A stretch of 24,017 bases of DNA from a virus, in IMG/VR virus record IMGVR_UViG_3300032182_000258, positions 1 to 24,017 of that record; one strand, given 5' to 3'. Below are positions 12,001-19,600 of this stretch, piece after piece (within the stretch, counting starts at the first letter, position 1; each line of letters opens with the position of its first letter). Both the position numbers and the translations under genes were made by a program. The notes beneath the pieces are model-generated. The model ran no database searches. It had not been told where the DNA came from and saw nothing but the letters and a program-made list of their open reading frames with translations.

Positions 12001-12082
12001 TGATAATGGTGTGACAGGTCTCTCTACTGGACCAAGAATCCAGAGAGTACAACCACTTAAATCTTCCAATTATCTAACATAA
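2..12082 (+). CDS. 7: Giant gp7-like baseplate wedge protein (5' end outside window)
   Basis: A structural component of the contractile-tail baseplate, probably the T4 gp7 equivalent that links wedge subunits. The frame is open from the first bases, giving at least 4026 codons before TAA at 12080, so the TTG at 365 is internal and the true start lies upstream. Residues 96-170 (nt 287-511) contain DFYSSKGTDRSFEILFRALF and DLIGQTLY, which match my memory of T4 gp7 (DFYSTKG..., DLVGQTIY). T4 gp7 is about 1030 aa, so most of this protein is expansion. After the gp7 block come repeated beta modules of two kinds (HGxxTGE type and SGGxGY type), a YHYH domain near residues 1196-1313, and a conserved phage block near nt 7185-7370 (RLHDNFYYQNFSYVLKSEV). 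No signal peptide, membrane segment or enzyme motif was seen. gp8 follows 38 bases downstream. The gp7 assignment is fairly sure; the role of the expansion is inferred. Confidence 0.8.
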   Translation, partial: QPRDLLKIDDEIITYKGKTDVSFTNCVRGFSGITSYRDPRNPDELVFEQSEEDSHVNRTPVFNLTSEYKKIFVDKLKSQFAPGFEGRDLADGLNQSLFIKQAKDFYSSKGTDRSFEILFRALFGSDVEVKKPQDNVFKLSDATYRRQLEMVLEIVEADGDVDDLIGQTLYQDTSDFNENVNKAYGSITKIEKLRREGVDYVKVGIDYDFSRDTEIFGTLFGEFKVTGKTKLIDNVGLGASIISVDSTLGFSTVGELFVPFNNGTTGVVTYTNTTINQFLNCGGVADEISIGSAIIENTNVYALTPNNETVRFSITGVLNELNFNESEVCNYEKDDRIYVSSLGEDFTDLVSKSFVYNTHNRFKIKEVSNLDVGKFEFTSFEDHGLNLNDRVELINIELGQVSSGRVVDISGENIFVVDELNDLTTEESRGGLQYTFEARRRPKYADSVNFQVANKFYTDVLNSYKDDDGNVYVVSNSIPSYRTKLELSDRSVKIPPKIYVGDTINIPDHGFITGESVNYTPDKELVEGSELEDDDDIALFGEESETEIVTALGDLSEREYYVNVIDTDNIKLANSRADIAAGVFQDISGIATNQFLTPSRNYLRPLDAQKIIRAIPPATDNEALEFTTDPDSKTGILVNGVEILNYKSENFIYYGEIEDVDVISGGRGYDAVNPPILVISDSVGTGATATVTIRGSFSQIQVVDGGFSYINPPTVTISGGNGEGARAEALMKDKIHERSLIVNKGAGTISTSTNSVAFSTYHGFINGELIFIDNNDQTAIGIGSTEGDVVRRFDIDENSGFYVSTPDLNTIKLHNGPDDAIAGINTVNITDFGQGKQTFRADLPRSVIARIEIVDPGEGYATNNIHIQPSGINTSSDIISYIKHGFEDGELIEYKYTDTAIAGLDTSSVQQYYVLKRDENSFRLAAAGIGTTSTDTNYLNRDHVDIQSIGLGTHIFKYPDIKVDIDGDVGINSIKLLLTDQTSIGIGTTNAEALFPAVVQPIVIGGIEKVNLISGGTGYGNSDVVNYEKQPLITLDVGSKAQLRPVIVEERLQSVIVTNGGTGYNSPPILTVQGDGDYAEVTPVVSGGKITEVIVNNGGIGFSTAKTFIEIEERGIEAKFRANIGQWNINNVERFEDDFGPDDSILAPPSRREFGSQYVHLYAPRNLRRNLYALNINGTRNFGSNDLNFSFIEEKATRHSPIIGWAYDGNPIYGPYGYARPQGGRIRRMRSGYRRIRSNNRPSESRYPLGFFVNDYVWSNVGDLDEHNGRFCKTPDFPQGRYCYFATIGNRISNDGPFKGFFPPQFPYLVGDSFRSRPVDFNLLSSSNTQDIDLNESGFIRNARPYKINSYFGNNEYIINPTEDQRQYVNVERATTGKVESFTIVSAGSSYRVGDRLDVDNDNNLGDDAQAVVSWIDGRNITSIAASTYTLPDVEVLVKGGTGAAVGVCSIPHGLRNNDSVVISGVSTDVVPAVIGRHTIGINTTSWRLVSAASTPSTTGLTTYLSISGDLTPTGIDENDIIGIAYTTSVGVNSFEKFKVLNIEPQHSRVRVQRQAEGTIGIAHSYFAKVISFPRQFSFNLTGVSSDFVTQSNFELYFNPQDQVGVGTSIGVGIVSSIPSNIGIGTTTVYGEIPTGSIFLSNHGLRTGQKLKYRTNGGIGVSVSNTGVGGTFTLADGSIVYAINVSKDAVGLSTSKVAIGTDTPMVGVGSTAYQLRFLSVGTGVTHSFQSVFDEVGQHVIKGNLEVSDFEVFTDIFHHLGVDDTVQVDILPGITSSIFVQFNNYNRRIVFNRVGLSTFNIDVDNNVITINSHGYRTGDKIVWSKESASTLPTGISDNGMYYVVKDDNNRFRITRTKREAELERPPFINFTNAGIGSQLISLINPPINQILGNRISFATTDSSLSFSQGNRIFPAFDIQFFTDRNYENEFFSTGDDANFPIITRGRIGDPSTASSTTLYTNRKFPEKLYYKFEPSYTNRIPTGKRRKQRRFDSLNFVEDDSVTDFNTINFDSSGFNGSYSVVGIASTSFKVNSFRDLEGTGYEKSQAIFSYVTNSKLTLGPIKDIKLKSGGFSYNRLPGITSIASSEGNGAIIKPNSKSIGKIRGQKLYDVGWGYPSDLTLRPKGNIPELLSVDSLFTIGNLGIVTGGRNYIIPPTEFVVFDGSSGEFIPEIQLKFGLTGSSIGNVKILANSTRLSNANPVITPLNNSNGVGIKTVEYNSNDRIVTLKFDVGFTTTNTFPFKVGDNVLVENVGIASTGSGYNSSDYNYLRFEVIEVDQNIGGIGSIAYKLPEDVTYPGLYVTTRSYGRAIPPQDLPKFNADLLPTQFKVGETIVTTTGKSGKVDYWDSVSKIVKVQSQDNFSEKELIRGLSSKAQAIVRSKVDHDSDFTVDAVSSPRAEWVDQRGFLSENTQRLHDNFYYQNFSYVLKSEVAYDRWEEAVSSLNHALGFKKFGDMQIISESEDDDAVVSTPETSDIEVKLNLESSAATYCKYDFDLGVEKTISFGTRNLSNEVIFNNRIITDYVESIGNRVLSIDNISTLFSNTPRQTPFSVTDDFLIGDTRSARYYAFIRDVRFTDEVQAMVFDFIHDDVRGYLAQYALTNSLLDLGGFDFGLSASTGQIQFFPTKFAENNYEIFGFSQQLQDIIPSVNNLNVVGITTIGDSAEFVHSTRRIGAGTTTGDIIVGIATTMFSAVKVLISTSEKSGESQYETNQISLMHDGTDVYEVEFGRMNNLNPQKYTIDSGLGTFSSNISGGNMNLVYHPDQTKDIVVNILETRLRTGVSTIGFSTQSIDQVEFGAGTVQIPSGAGISTIHTFPTNYKGAYYVMRIKDKTFNHLEFEEAIAITDSGEEYLTQFGKMVSVDSVSGLGTVSLIRNETLDRVELSFDPDDQTHEYEVQVLQHAIVSQTGEGTPELDYGSARFVSLNGTYTGTLSDVKRSFGLFNGGRPIFVRSFNATEETIVDVDNNKIIIPDHFYVTGEKLTYDPAGVGNTAAIGIVTTTIAGVSTDIMPLEVFAVKVDDRSIRVAASATDALATSPTVLDFTSVGIGTSHTFTTTNQNSRVLLTLDNNIQAPIVATGVTNVLIENMNLTQSQMKLSGITSIFGADLIRIDDEIVRVNSVGVGSTNIFLVTRAWMGTANQVHASGSTIEKLIGDFNIVGNTLNFVEAPIGQTPQEVPDDPNQTDYSGIQTSSTFTGRSFIRSGVTGSGDHTYEDNYIFDSLTRNFDGVTRTFTLTSETENVSGIATNNAAIVVNQVFQKPGILNDYTLEESSGITSITFSGYGASVGYDPNVSAIPVGGVIAAVGSTRGFGYQPLIGAGATAVISGFGTVSFISIGNSGSGYRSGIQTFYNQDYADVPVNVGVRTSDLDTAEVLAIGTATISGGFISTVTFDATYSAGTGYTFTNPPIVIIDAPQRYSNLPLIYSSQSTGRNIGTNATATIVVGQGSSIIEFEITNNGYGYDVDEVLTVDTSSIAGVNTDTTAGNDFREFQITIENVESDSFTGWHFGQLEALDNIDDEFDGTTQVFNLRKDDIPFSIIAKRGSLIDVRQTLIIFINDILQEPNAAYIFNGGSQVRFTEAPVAGDTCRILFYKGTGDVDVVDRDIEETVKVGDTIRLLNRPTIDKERIFDQDARVITGIQTVDTVNTTPYSGVGISTDNRFERPITWCKQQADLFVNGTYITKDRDLYDSRIQPAAHLLKNIGVGNTTVIYVDSVHTIFDDYNENLPDSKQDIFVVEQDERVAAAATAIISGFGTVLSLDITSGGSGYVNTPSVSIAAAAGLGTTTRAQATATISNGSVSAITMTSPGTGYTFKQLPPILIEADKLRREKITSVEYQGDFGIVSGIGSTSVGVATTGITFDLLIPNGSVLRQSDVTGPLGVTTISGITTGQYFVITGTASTDITGFGYTSYDREGGRIGIGTTGLDNVYQVIDYTDIFDYAVGFGSGVGVGSTYFRRVTASVNTYDGIVGFGSSASFGKFSWGAITNFSRPDEQAFTAYLDNGVTGLSTGPRIQRVQPLKSSNYLT
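287..511 (+). other. gp7 core block within the giant protein
   Basis: Encodes the stretch I align by eye with the C-terminal third of T4 gp7. A helix-like segment DFYSSKGTDRSFEILFRALF is followed by SDVEV and, about 40 residues on, DLIGQTLY. It anchors the identity of the whole gene. The comparison is from memory of the T4 sequence. Confidence 0.65.
1127..2871 (+). repeat. HGxxTGE-type beta modules, copies 1-4 (degenerate)
   Basis: Four degenerate copies of a roughly 70-90 residue unit starting with HG-[FL]-x2-[GN]-[ED] and a hydrophobic strand, and often ending in a YYV...FRLA-like strand: near 1127-1260 (DHGLNLNDRVEL), 1517-1790 (DHGFITGESVNY ... YYVNVIDTDNIKLA), 2274-2518 (YHGFINGELIFI ... 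FYVSTPDLNTIKLH) and 2636-2871 (KHGFEDGELIEY ... YYVLKRDENSFRLA). DNA identity between copies is low, so this is a protein-level repeat. SGGxGY motifs lie between copies at 1970-2200 and near 2549-2600. Confidence 0.65.
3020..3360 (+). repeat. SGGxGY beta modules (triple run)
   Basis: Three successive units in the gp7-like protein of the form hydrophobic strand, then [SN]GG-x-G-[YF], then a Pro/Val strand: NLISGGTGYGNSD, SVIVTNGGTGYNSPPILTV and EVIVNNGGIGFSTAKTF. The same unit recurs near 1970-2200, 2549-2600, 4137-4245, 6180-6475, 9979-10410 and 11260-11478, and in two downstream genes. Confidence 0.7.
3587..3940 (+). other. YHYH domain inside the gp7-like protein
   Basis: Residues about 1196-1313 of the visible protein carry the hallmark GWAYDGNPIYGPYG (nt 3611-3652), then SGYRRI, YPLGFFVNDYVW, GDLDEHNGRFCKTPDFP, GRYCYFATI and QFPYLVGDS. 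This order (DGxPIYGP, GxLDxxxGR, PxGxYxYFxT, FPY) is that of the YHYH family, found in marine bacteria and phages and of no established activity. The segment between PIYGPYG and YPLGFF is unusually rich in Arg. The domain sits between HGx/SGG repeat modules and is probably a surface-exposed insert in the baseplate periphery. Confidence 0.75.
4345..5640 (+). repeat. HGxxTGE-type beta modules, copies 5-7
   Basis: Further copies of the same unit: near 4345-4530 (PHGLRNNDSVVI ... SWRLVSAAS), 4914-5190 (NHGLRTGQKLKY ... AYQLRF) and 5419-5640 (SHGYRTGDKIVW ... YYVVKDDNNRFRI). Each opens with a His-Gly turn and a Gly-[DE/Q] pair, and closes with an aromatic strand followed by a basic or Asn-containing turn. 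An isolated eighth copy lies near 8908-9164 (DHFYVTGEKLTY ... SIRVAAS). Confidence 0.6.
9979..11478 (+). repeat. SGGxGY beta modules near the C-terminus of the giant protein
   Basis: Two clusters of SGGxGY units. The first has FISIGNSGSGY, TYSAGTGYTFTNPPIVII and FEITNNGYGYDVDEV (about 9979-10410). The second has LDITSGGSGYVNTPSVSI and ITMTSPGTGYTFKQLPPILI (about 11260-11478). Both begin with the same lead-in, IISGFGTV or VISGFGTV, and share GTGYTF plus a PP[IV][VL]I strand. This indicates duplication of a two-unit block within this gene. Confidence 0.65.
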
Positions 12083-12086
12083 ATAA
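12079..12086 (+). promoter_or_regulatory. Candidate late promoter box upstream of gp8
   Basis: CATAAATA, one mismatch from the T4 late promoter box TATAAATA. It overlaps the TAA of the giant gene and lies about 35 bases before the gp8 start. The 38-base gap that follows has no other recognisable element and no clear Shine-Dalgarno. In this AT-rich sequence a chance match is possible. Confidence 0.4.
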
Positions 12087-12120
12087 ATCAACAAGAACTG
12101 CTCTTCTTCGCATTAGCATA

Positions 12121-13668
12121 ATGTCCGCAATTATCACTGATCAATTAAGGATCTTGAATGCTAGTAATTTCGTAGCTGGGGTCGGCACCACTACGAACAA
12201 TTACTATGCATTCATTGGTCTACCAAACCCAACAGAACTTCTTTCTGATTGGGATACTGAACCCCCAGCTCCTATCGATTCTTTCGATGAGGAGAATGAT
12301 ATCTGGGATACTATGATTGCTCTCAAGAAAATTGAGGGTAGTGACACCAGACAAATTGTCAGAAAAATCTCATGGTCTAGTGGCACGACCTATGAGATGT
12401 ATCGTCACGACTATAGTAGAAATAATCCGTCTCCAATCACTGGTGCCACTAACCTGTATGATTCGGATTTCTATGTGATGAACTCTGATTTCAGAGTTTA
12501 TATTTGTTTGAGTAACGGAGTTTCTCCAGAAAATCCAGATGGTAGACCATCTCTTGATGAACCGACTTTCACAGATCTTGAACCACGTTCAGCGGGCAGC
12601 AGTGGTGATGGATATATTTGGAAGTATCTGTTCACAATCTCTCCTTCAGAGATTGTGAAGTTTGAGTCTTCTAGTTACATTCCTCTTCCATCTGACTGGT
12701 TTAACAATAACTCCACAGAATCTATCAGAGAAAACGCTGCTTCAAGCGGACAAATCAAAGTGGTTACTATCACTGATAGAGGAGCTGGTTACGGAACTGC
12801 CACATCATATTCCAATGTCCCTGTCAAGGGAGATGGAAATGGTGCCACGGCAACTGTGACTGTGAATGCTGATGGCAAAATTGAAGCAGTTGATATTGAG
12901 AAAGGAGGAAGCAACTATACTTTCGGAACTCTTGACCTTGATGATGTAGGACTGACAAACTCAATCAGTCCAGCAAACTTCAACGTAATCATTCCTCCAC
13001 AGGGGAATCATGGGTCTGACATTTATAGAGAACTTGGCGGAAACCGAGTCATGCTCTATGCAAGAATGGACAACGATGACACAAACCCTGACTTTATCAC
13101 TGGAAACCAATTTGCCAGGGTTGGTGTTGTAAAAGATCCTCTGGCGTATGATTCAGTTGACATTCTTACTCAGTCTAGAGCGACTGCTGTTGGTGCTTTG
13201 AAGGTAACTGCTCAGAACATTGCTGACATCAACTTTGTTCCTGACGCGGTTATCACGCAGACCATTGGTCTTGGTTCTACTGCTGTTGGCAGAGTTATTT
13301 CATGGGATAGCACCACAGGTGTTATTAAATACTGGCAGGATAGAACTTTAGGAATCGCCCAAACTGCTGGAGAACTTCCTGAGTTTGGCAACACACTTTT
13401 AAGATTCCAAAATTCACTGACTGATGATACAAACGGCGACTTTGCTGTTGATGGTGGAACGGCAACAGTTGCCATTGATACGGCGTTTAGTGGTATCACA
13501 ACCACAATAAATAATCGTACTTACAATCTTGGACAAACCTTTGAACTTGGTGTATCAAATCCAGAAGTACGAAAGTACACAGGCGATGTCATTTATGTGG
13601 ATAACAGACCTCAGGTAACTAGGTCGGTTAACCAAAAGGAAGATATCAAAGTCATTTTAGAATTCTAA
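12121..13668 (+). CDS. 8: gp8-like baseplate wedge subunit
   Basis: Baseplate wedge protein, 515 aa against about 334 aa for T4 gp8. Supporting motifs, compared with T4 gp8 from memory: DIWDTMIALKKI (T4 has DMWTHMMGTVKV) near residue 60, and GDGYIWKYLF followed by YIPLPSDW near residues 162-200 (T4 has GDGYVWEYLF ... YIVVPWPEE). Residues about 211-268 hold an inserted SGGxGY-type double module. The C-terminus (VIYVDNRPQVTRSVNQKE, then a hydrophobic end) is of a type I recall from other cyanophage gp8-like proteins. ATG at 12121 is the first start after the upstream stop, and the gene lies in the T4 position directly after gp7. The next gene begins 4 bases after the stop, so the two are likely co-translated. 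gp8 would form dimers contacting gp7 in the wedge (known from T4). Confidence 0.85.
   Translation: MSAIITDQLRILNASNFVAGVGTTTNNYYAFIGLPNPTELLSDWDTEPPAPIDSFDEENDIWDTMIALKKIEGSDTRQIVRKISWSSGTTYEMYRHDYSRNNPSPITGATNLYDSDFYVMNSDFRVYICLSNGVSPENPDGRPSLDEPTFTDLEPRSAGSSGDGYIWKYLFTISPSEIVKFESSSYIPLPSDWFNNNSTESIRENAASSGQIKVVTITDRGAGYGTATSYSNVPVKGDGNGATATVTVNADGKIEAVDIEKGGSNYTFGTLDLDDVGLTNSISPANFNVIIPPQGNHGSDIYRELGGNRVMLYARMDNDDTNPDFITGNQFARVGVVKDPLAYDSVDILTQSRATAVGALKVTAQNIADINFVPDAVITQTIGLGSTAVGRVISWDSTTGVIKYWQDRTLGIAQTAGELPEFGNTLLRFQNSLTDDTNGDFAVDGGTATVAIDTAFSGITTTINNRTYNLGQTFELGVSNPEVRKYTGDVIYVDNRPQVTRSVNQKEDIKVILEF
12751..12925 (+). repeat. SGGxGY module inserted in gp8
   Basis: Encodes VVTITDRGAGYGTATSY, a Gly-Asp-Gly-Asn-Gly-Ala stretch with alternating Ala/Thr/Val, and then IEAVDIEKGGSNYTF. 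The layout matches the pairs in the giant gp7-like protein (for example nt 1970-2200, SGGRGY ... GNGEGARAEA). It lies straight after the part that resembles T4 gp8 and helps explain the extra length over T4 gp8. Confidence 0.65.
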
Positions 13669-13672
13669 AGAA

Positions 13673-16600
13673 ATGCCCCTAAGAACGAACCTCAACTACA
13701 ATCCATATTTTGACGACTTTGATCCCGATGATAAGTTTTATCGGGTTCTTTTCAAGCCAGCGCACCCAGTTCAGGCGCGTGAATTGAACAATGTGCAGTC
13801 TATGCTGCAAAACCAAATTGAACAATTTGGTAATCATTTCTTTAAGGAAGGTTCCAAGGTTATTCCTGGAAACGTTTCTTATAATAATGGATACACCGCA
13901 CTCCAGATTGAATCTGATTTCAATGGAGTAGATGTTGAAACCTACTTAGAACAGTTAGACGAACTTAAGATTAAGGGGGCTACGTCTACTGTTGAGGCTG
14001 AGGTTGTTGATTTCTTATTTGCTGAGTCGTCTGACAGGGGTGTAACGACTCTCTACGTTAAGATGGAGGATGATGGTGACGATGATGAGGGAAATAATCA
14101 GGCATTTAAGGATGGAGAAAATCTCATCCTTGTAGAAGATAGTATTGAATATGCTGGCAACGTAATTCCAGTTGGATCACCGTTTGCTAAACTTATTGCT
14201 AACAACGCTGTAGAGACTGGTTCTGCAGTTGAAGTTCAAGATGGTGTATATTTTGTCAGAGGACACTTCATCGATGTTGACGAACAGTCAATCATCCTTG
14301 AACAGTATTCAAATGATGGATCTCATAGGGTTGGTCTCTTCATTGAAGAAGAGATTATTACTGCCTATGATGATGAGTCTCTGCTCGATAATGCTCAAGG
14401 ATTCAACAACTATGCTGCTCCTGGTGCTGATAGACTGAGAATCGAAGCGACTCTCGGCAGAAAGGACATTGACGACTTCGACGATGCAAACTTCGTCGAA
14501 TTGATGCGAATCAAAGAAGGCGAGGTTCAAGAATTCCAAGCCGAAAACCCGATGTATAAACACATTCGGGATGAGATGGCTCGTAGAACCTACGATGAGA
14601 GTGGGAACTATTATGTCAAAGCGTTTGACTTTGAAGTAGAAGAGTCTTTAAATGACTTCAAAGGTAACGATGGTGTATTTGATCCTACCGAAGAAACTGA
14701 TGAGGGAGCAACTCCTACCGATGACCTTATGGTCTATGAACTCGGTCAAGGAAAGGCATATGTAAAAGGATATGAAATTGAGAAATTAAGCACTAGTAAT
14801 ATTGATGTCAACAAACCAAGAGATACTTCTACTGTAGAAATTGAGCAGGTTACTATTGATGTTGGACCTGTATTGAAGGTTCATAATGTTTATGGAGCAC
14901 CAGTAGTAGGATTTGGAACCACCATCACACTTCAGTTCCGTGATGATCTTGTTGGTTCGGTTAGCACAACTGCCTCTGGTAATATCATTGGCGAAGCTCG
15001 TGTATATGACTATCACCTCCTTGATGGAATTCATGAGGACCAGACCACTCAGTATGCTCTGCGTCTTTATGATATTGATAACTATGCCAAAGTTACGTTC
15101 CAAGGCACCTTAGAGGATCTTCCCATTAAGGATGGAACTCACATTGAGGGTGAGCAGAGTGGTGCTAATGGATTCGTGGTTGGTCCTGTTGGTGTAACCA
15201 CCACTGGAATCTCTACGATCACGATCAGACACGCTGAAGGAACGTTCAAAGTAGGTGAGACTATTGAGATTGATGGGGAAGACAATGCTCTGACTGTCTC
15301 CATGTTTGAGAATCTCAGCATTAATAAAGCAAAATCAGTATTCCAAGGTTCATCGGTTGGAATTAATACATTTAATGCTGACTTGGTTCTTGGTTCTGCG
15401 AAACTTTTTGTTGGAGAAGATTATACCATCTCCGCAGAATCTGGTGGTATTTCGACCATTGTATCTAACAAACCGATTGGAATTGCGACCGCAGGAACTT
15501 CTCTCGCATTTAAGTTAGAAGGAAATTCCGATCCCACTCTCGTTAATGTCGTTGGAACTTCTAAATCAGAAGCTGGTGTATATAAGATTGAAATTAGTGG
15601 AATCAGCACTGTTGCAAAAATCTTCGAGGGTGGTCTGCCACAAGCACAAACTAAGATTACGCAACTCATTGCTCCAAGAGCAGAGTATGAACCAAAAGAT
15701 GAGAACACTCTTTACGAAATTCTCCATAAGTCTCCAGCGACTAACATTCAACTGAATGGTTCTGATATCTTTATTAGAAAGTTCTTCAATGGAGTTTCTG
15801 TTGCTGAAAACGCAGCAGCATTGCCTCAGGCAGAGAATGACTTCTTCTATCAACCATTCCAGAATGATAGATATGTTCTCGCATATTCTGACGGTAGTAT
15901 TCAACCACTGGCAAGAGGAAATGTATCCATCTCCACTGACGGAAAGGATGTAACTCTGGTTGGTCTCTCTAAGACTACAGACTCCAATGCCGTTGCATAT
16001 GCCACTCAGAAGAAATTCAATATCAAGGCTAAGAAGAAGATCTTTAACCCCGTCAATATCCTGACGATCAACAGATCTAGCAATCCTTCTTCTGGTATTG
16101 GTAGCACCACCCTAAATGATGGATTGATTTATGATCCTAACTATGCATATGGCACTAGAGTACAGGATGATAGAATTTGTCTCCTGAAACCAGATGTTGT
16201 TGACATCTATGGTGTTATTGAATCAAACGACGCTGAAGATCCTGATCTACCTAAGGTTGAGTTTGACACTCTGAATGGACCCAGCAGTGATACTAGCGAT
16301 CTAATTGTCGGAGAAGAACTATTTGGTGAGACTAGCGAAGAAGTTGCTCTGGTTGTTAGAGTTGATAGTTCCACCGAAATCAGAGTGATCATGCTCTCTG
16401 ATGGTGAACTCCGTGATGGCGAACAAATCAGAGGAAGTAAGTCTGATGTTCGTGGTGCCGTCAAGGACTTCACCAAAGGTTCCAAGGACATTAAGGATCA
16501 ATACAAACTTGATCAAGGTCGTAGAAGAGACTTCATGAACTACGGTGTTCTTGAACGAGTAGAGAACAAAGCAGATGATGAAGAAGCAACTGGTGGTCAG

Positions 16601-19600
16601 GCTCAAAGAGGGTTCTCAATCCCAGACAACCGTCTGACAATTATCTTCTCTACGTTTGATATTGAAGAGGGTGACACTGGAGAACTCATCACTGCATCCA
16701 GTTATGCTGAAGAGTTCTACAAAGAAGAAGTTGGATTTACTCAAGATGTAAGACAGTGCGACATCATTGACTATCGTCCTAGAGTCGGTGCATATGATTT
16801 GTCTAGCACACTGTCTCCTCTTGATCAGAAGAGCAGGAACTTTGCAGTCGCTGGACTTTCTGCTCCTAACATTCTGGTGTCCGATGAGCAGATTCAAGTC
16901 ACCTATGACTATTATCTGTCTAGAATTGATAGATTGTATCTCACCCCAGATGGTGACTTCCAAGTCATCAAGGGTCAGTCTGCCGAAGATCCAGAACTCC
17001 CAGAGGGTCTTGATGATGGATCAATGGAAATCGCAGCCATTGGTCTCCCAGCATACCTGTTTGATGTAGACGACGCTAAGATTACTCTGTCTGAGCATAA
17101 GCGTTATACCATGAAGGATATCGCTGAACTTGAGCGTAGAATTAAGAATCTTGAATATTATTATAAACTGCTCATGGAAGAGCAGGAGGCGATGAATATT
17201 AAGATCACGTCTCTTCTCAAGGCAGATCCCGATGATCAATCTGGCGGTGGAGGGAAAGATCAAACTGCACCAGCGGTTGAGAGACCAAAGGCAGGTGTTA
17301 TCGTAGACTCTTTCCAAGATTTCTTAACTGCTGATCAGGAAGATCCAGAATTCAAGTGTGCTATTGACAAGGAAGAAGGTGAACTGAGACCTAAGCACTT
17401 CACCAGAATTCTTCCTCTCCAGTTGGCACAAGATGGTATCATTCTGGATGAAGATGATAGCGATGATGCCTCTGATAAGAATGATATCAAAGTTGTTGAC
17501 TTTGATGATACTGATGATGGAGATACTCCAGAGGGTCTGAGAAGAACTGGCGATGTTCTGACGCTTGACTATCAAGAAGTCGAGTACATGAGCAATCCGT
17601 TTGCTACCAGAACTGTTAGAATCAATCCATTTAGAATCACCTACTGGTTCGGTAGATTGAGAGTATGGCCTAGAACTGACAACTGGGTATCAACTAAGAG
17701 ATTCAAGGTCAGAAATGCTGATCTCTACGGTGATTTCAGAGCACAGAGACTTCTTATCGGAATCGGTGCTCAAATGGGTTACAATGAAATCATTTGGGGA
17801 TCCTGGTTGGATGAACTGATTGGTCGCCGCCGTAGATTTGGTAGAAGAATCAGAACCATTGGTGGCAGAAAAGGATATAGAAGAAGAGTTCCGAAGTGGT
17901 GGAACGAAAGAAGAGGTAACATTGGTAGAATTGCCAGAAAAGCAATTCGTAGAGCACGCAAGAGAGCAATCATCAGAACTGGAATCGCAGCATTCCGTGC
18001 CAGAAAGGCTCTGCGTGGTGCTATTGCTAGAAACCTTAGCAATATTGAGGATAAGTATTTGGCATCAGGGTCAGGTACGAGATACATTCGGAGCAGGAAC
18101 TTCCGTCTGAGAGGATCTCGTATGAGACCCAGAGCGAGAGTCTGGTGCTATATCAATGATAAGCAGATGACTGGATTCACAACTCCAAAACTCCTCAGAA
18201 TCAGAATGAGAAGAGGTGTATTCAGAGTTGGTGAAAGAGTCGTCGGTTACATGCCACGTCGTAGAAGAAGATGGGGTTGGCCTAGAAGACATGCCAAGAT
18301 TGTCTTCAGAGTGGCACATCCTAGACATAGATACGGAAACATCAGAACGGGTCAAACTCGTAGATGGAGACGTAATCCTAACCAGAGAGGAAGAAAGTAC
18401 AAACTGGGTCTTACTTACAGAAGAACTGGTTATGGAAGAAACAGAATTATTCCTAAGAGATATACTTCTTCTTCCCGTTTCCTGAACGTTGACTTAGGAA
18501 CTCTGTCAAACAGCAGAAACCCAAGATACTATGGTTACATCGCTCCTGGAATGGTTCTTCGTGGTCAGTCTTCTGGTGCTATTGCCAGAGTTGTACATAG
18601 AAGACTCAAGGTCAGAAGAGGTGGTGTGATTGACCTGTCTGTCTTTATTCCTAACCCAAGATGGAGACCTAGAAAGTTCAAGTCTGGTCTGGTTGAATTC
18701 AGACTGTCTTCTAACAGAAGAAACAGATGGAGGAGAAGACCAAGAACTGAGGCAGTGCATACTGTTCTGTGCGATGGTGCAGTGAATAAGGTCACTCCAG
18801 TAGGAACTGGTTTGTATCCGTTCATTAGATATCGTGCAAGGTGGTATAACGGAATCTTTGTTGGTAGACATAGAGCTGCTTACAAGATTGCTAGAAGATC
18901 ACTCAGAAGGCAGATCAACCTGTTGACTGGTAACGCTGCTAACCCAAATACGTTTGGAGTTGGTGGTAGAGGTCAGAAAGCAAGAATCAGAAATAGAATT
19001 CTTGCCAGAAGAGTTGCCAGAAGAGCGGGTCAAATTCTCTATCGTTCTGCTATCAGAGCAGAAAGAAGAAGACTTGCAATTAGTAGAAGACTTGTCAGGA
19101 GAGGTTATCTCAGAGATCCTCTGGCACAAACATTCACTATTGATGAGCAACCAGGAATCTTTGTAACTAAGTTCGATCTCTACTTCCAGAGAAAGGACAA
19201 GAGATTCAGTGTTACTGCTGAAATTCGCACTTGTGAGAATGGTATTCCAACTGACATCGTTGTCCCTGGAACCAGAGTCGAGATTCCACCCGATGACATT
19301 CGTAGATCTCGCTACGCTAGAAACAAAACTGAAGTTGACTTTGAAGAACCAGTATTCCTGGAAGGTGGTAAAGAGTACGCTCTTGTCCTCGATACCGACT
19401 CTAGAAGATACAGAGTTTGGATCTCAAGAATGGGTGAGATCGACGTTACCATTAGAGATGATGAAGTCCTCAGAGACCGTAGAGGCAGATCTATCTTTGT
19501 AAGAACTGCTGGTTATGTTGATTACACTAGACTCAATCGCCGCGAAAGAAGAAGACTTGGTGCTTCTCGTGCTGCTGCAACTCAAGAGAGAGGTGAATTT

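Noticed and set aside
17820-18110. 96-codon open frame overlapping the Arg-rich region
   Set aside because: A +1-shifted reading of AGA/GAA-rich codons gives Glu/Val/Leu-rich text by composition alone; the main frame is intact through this region.
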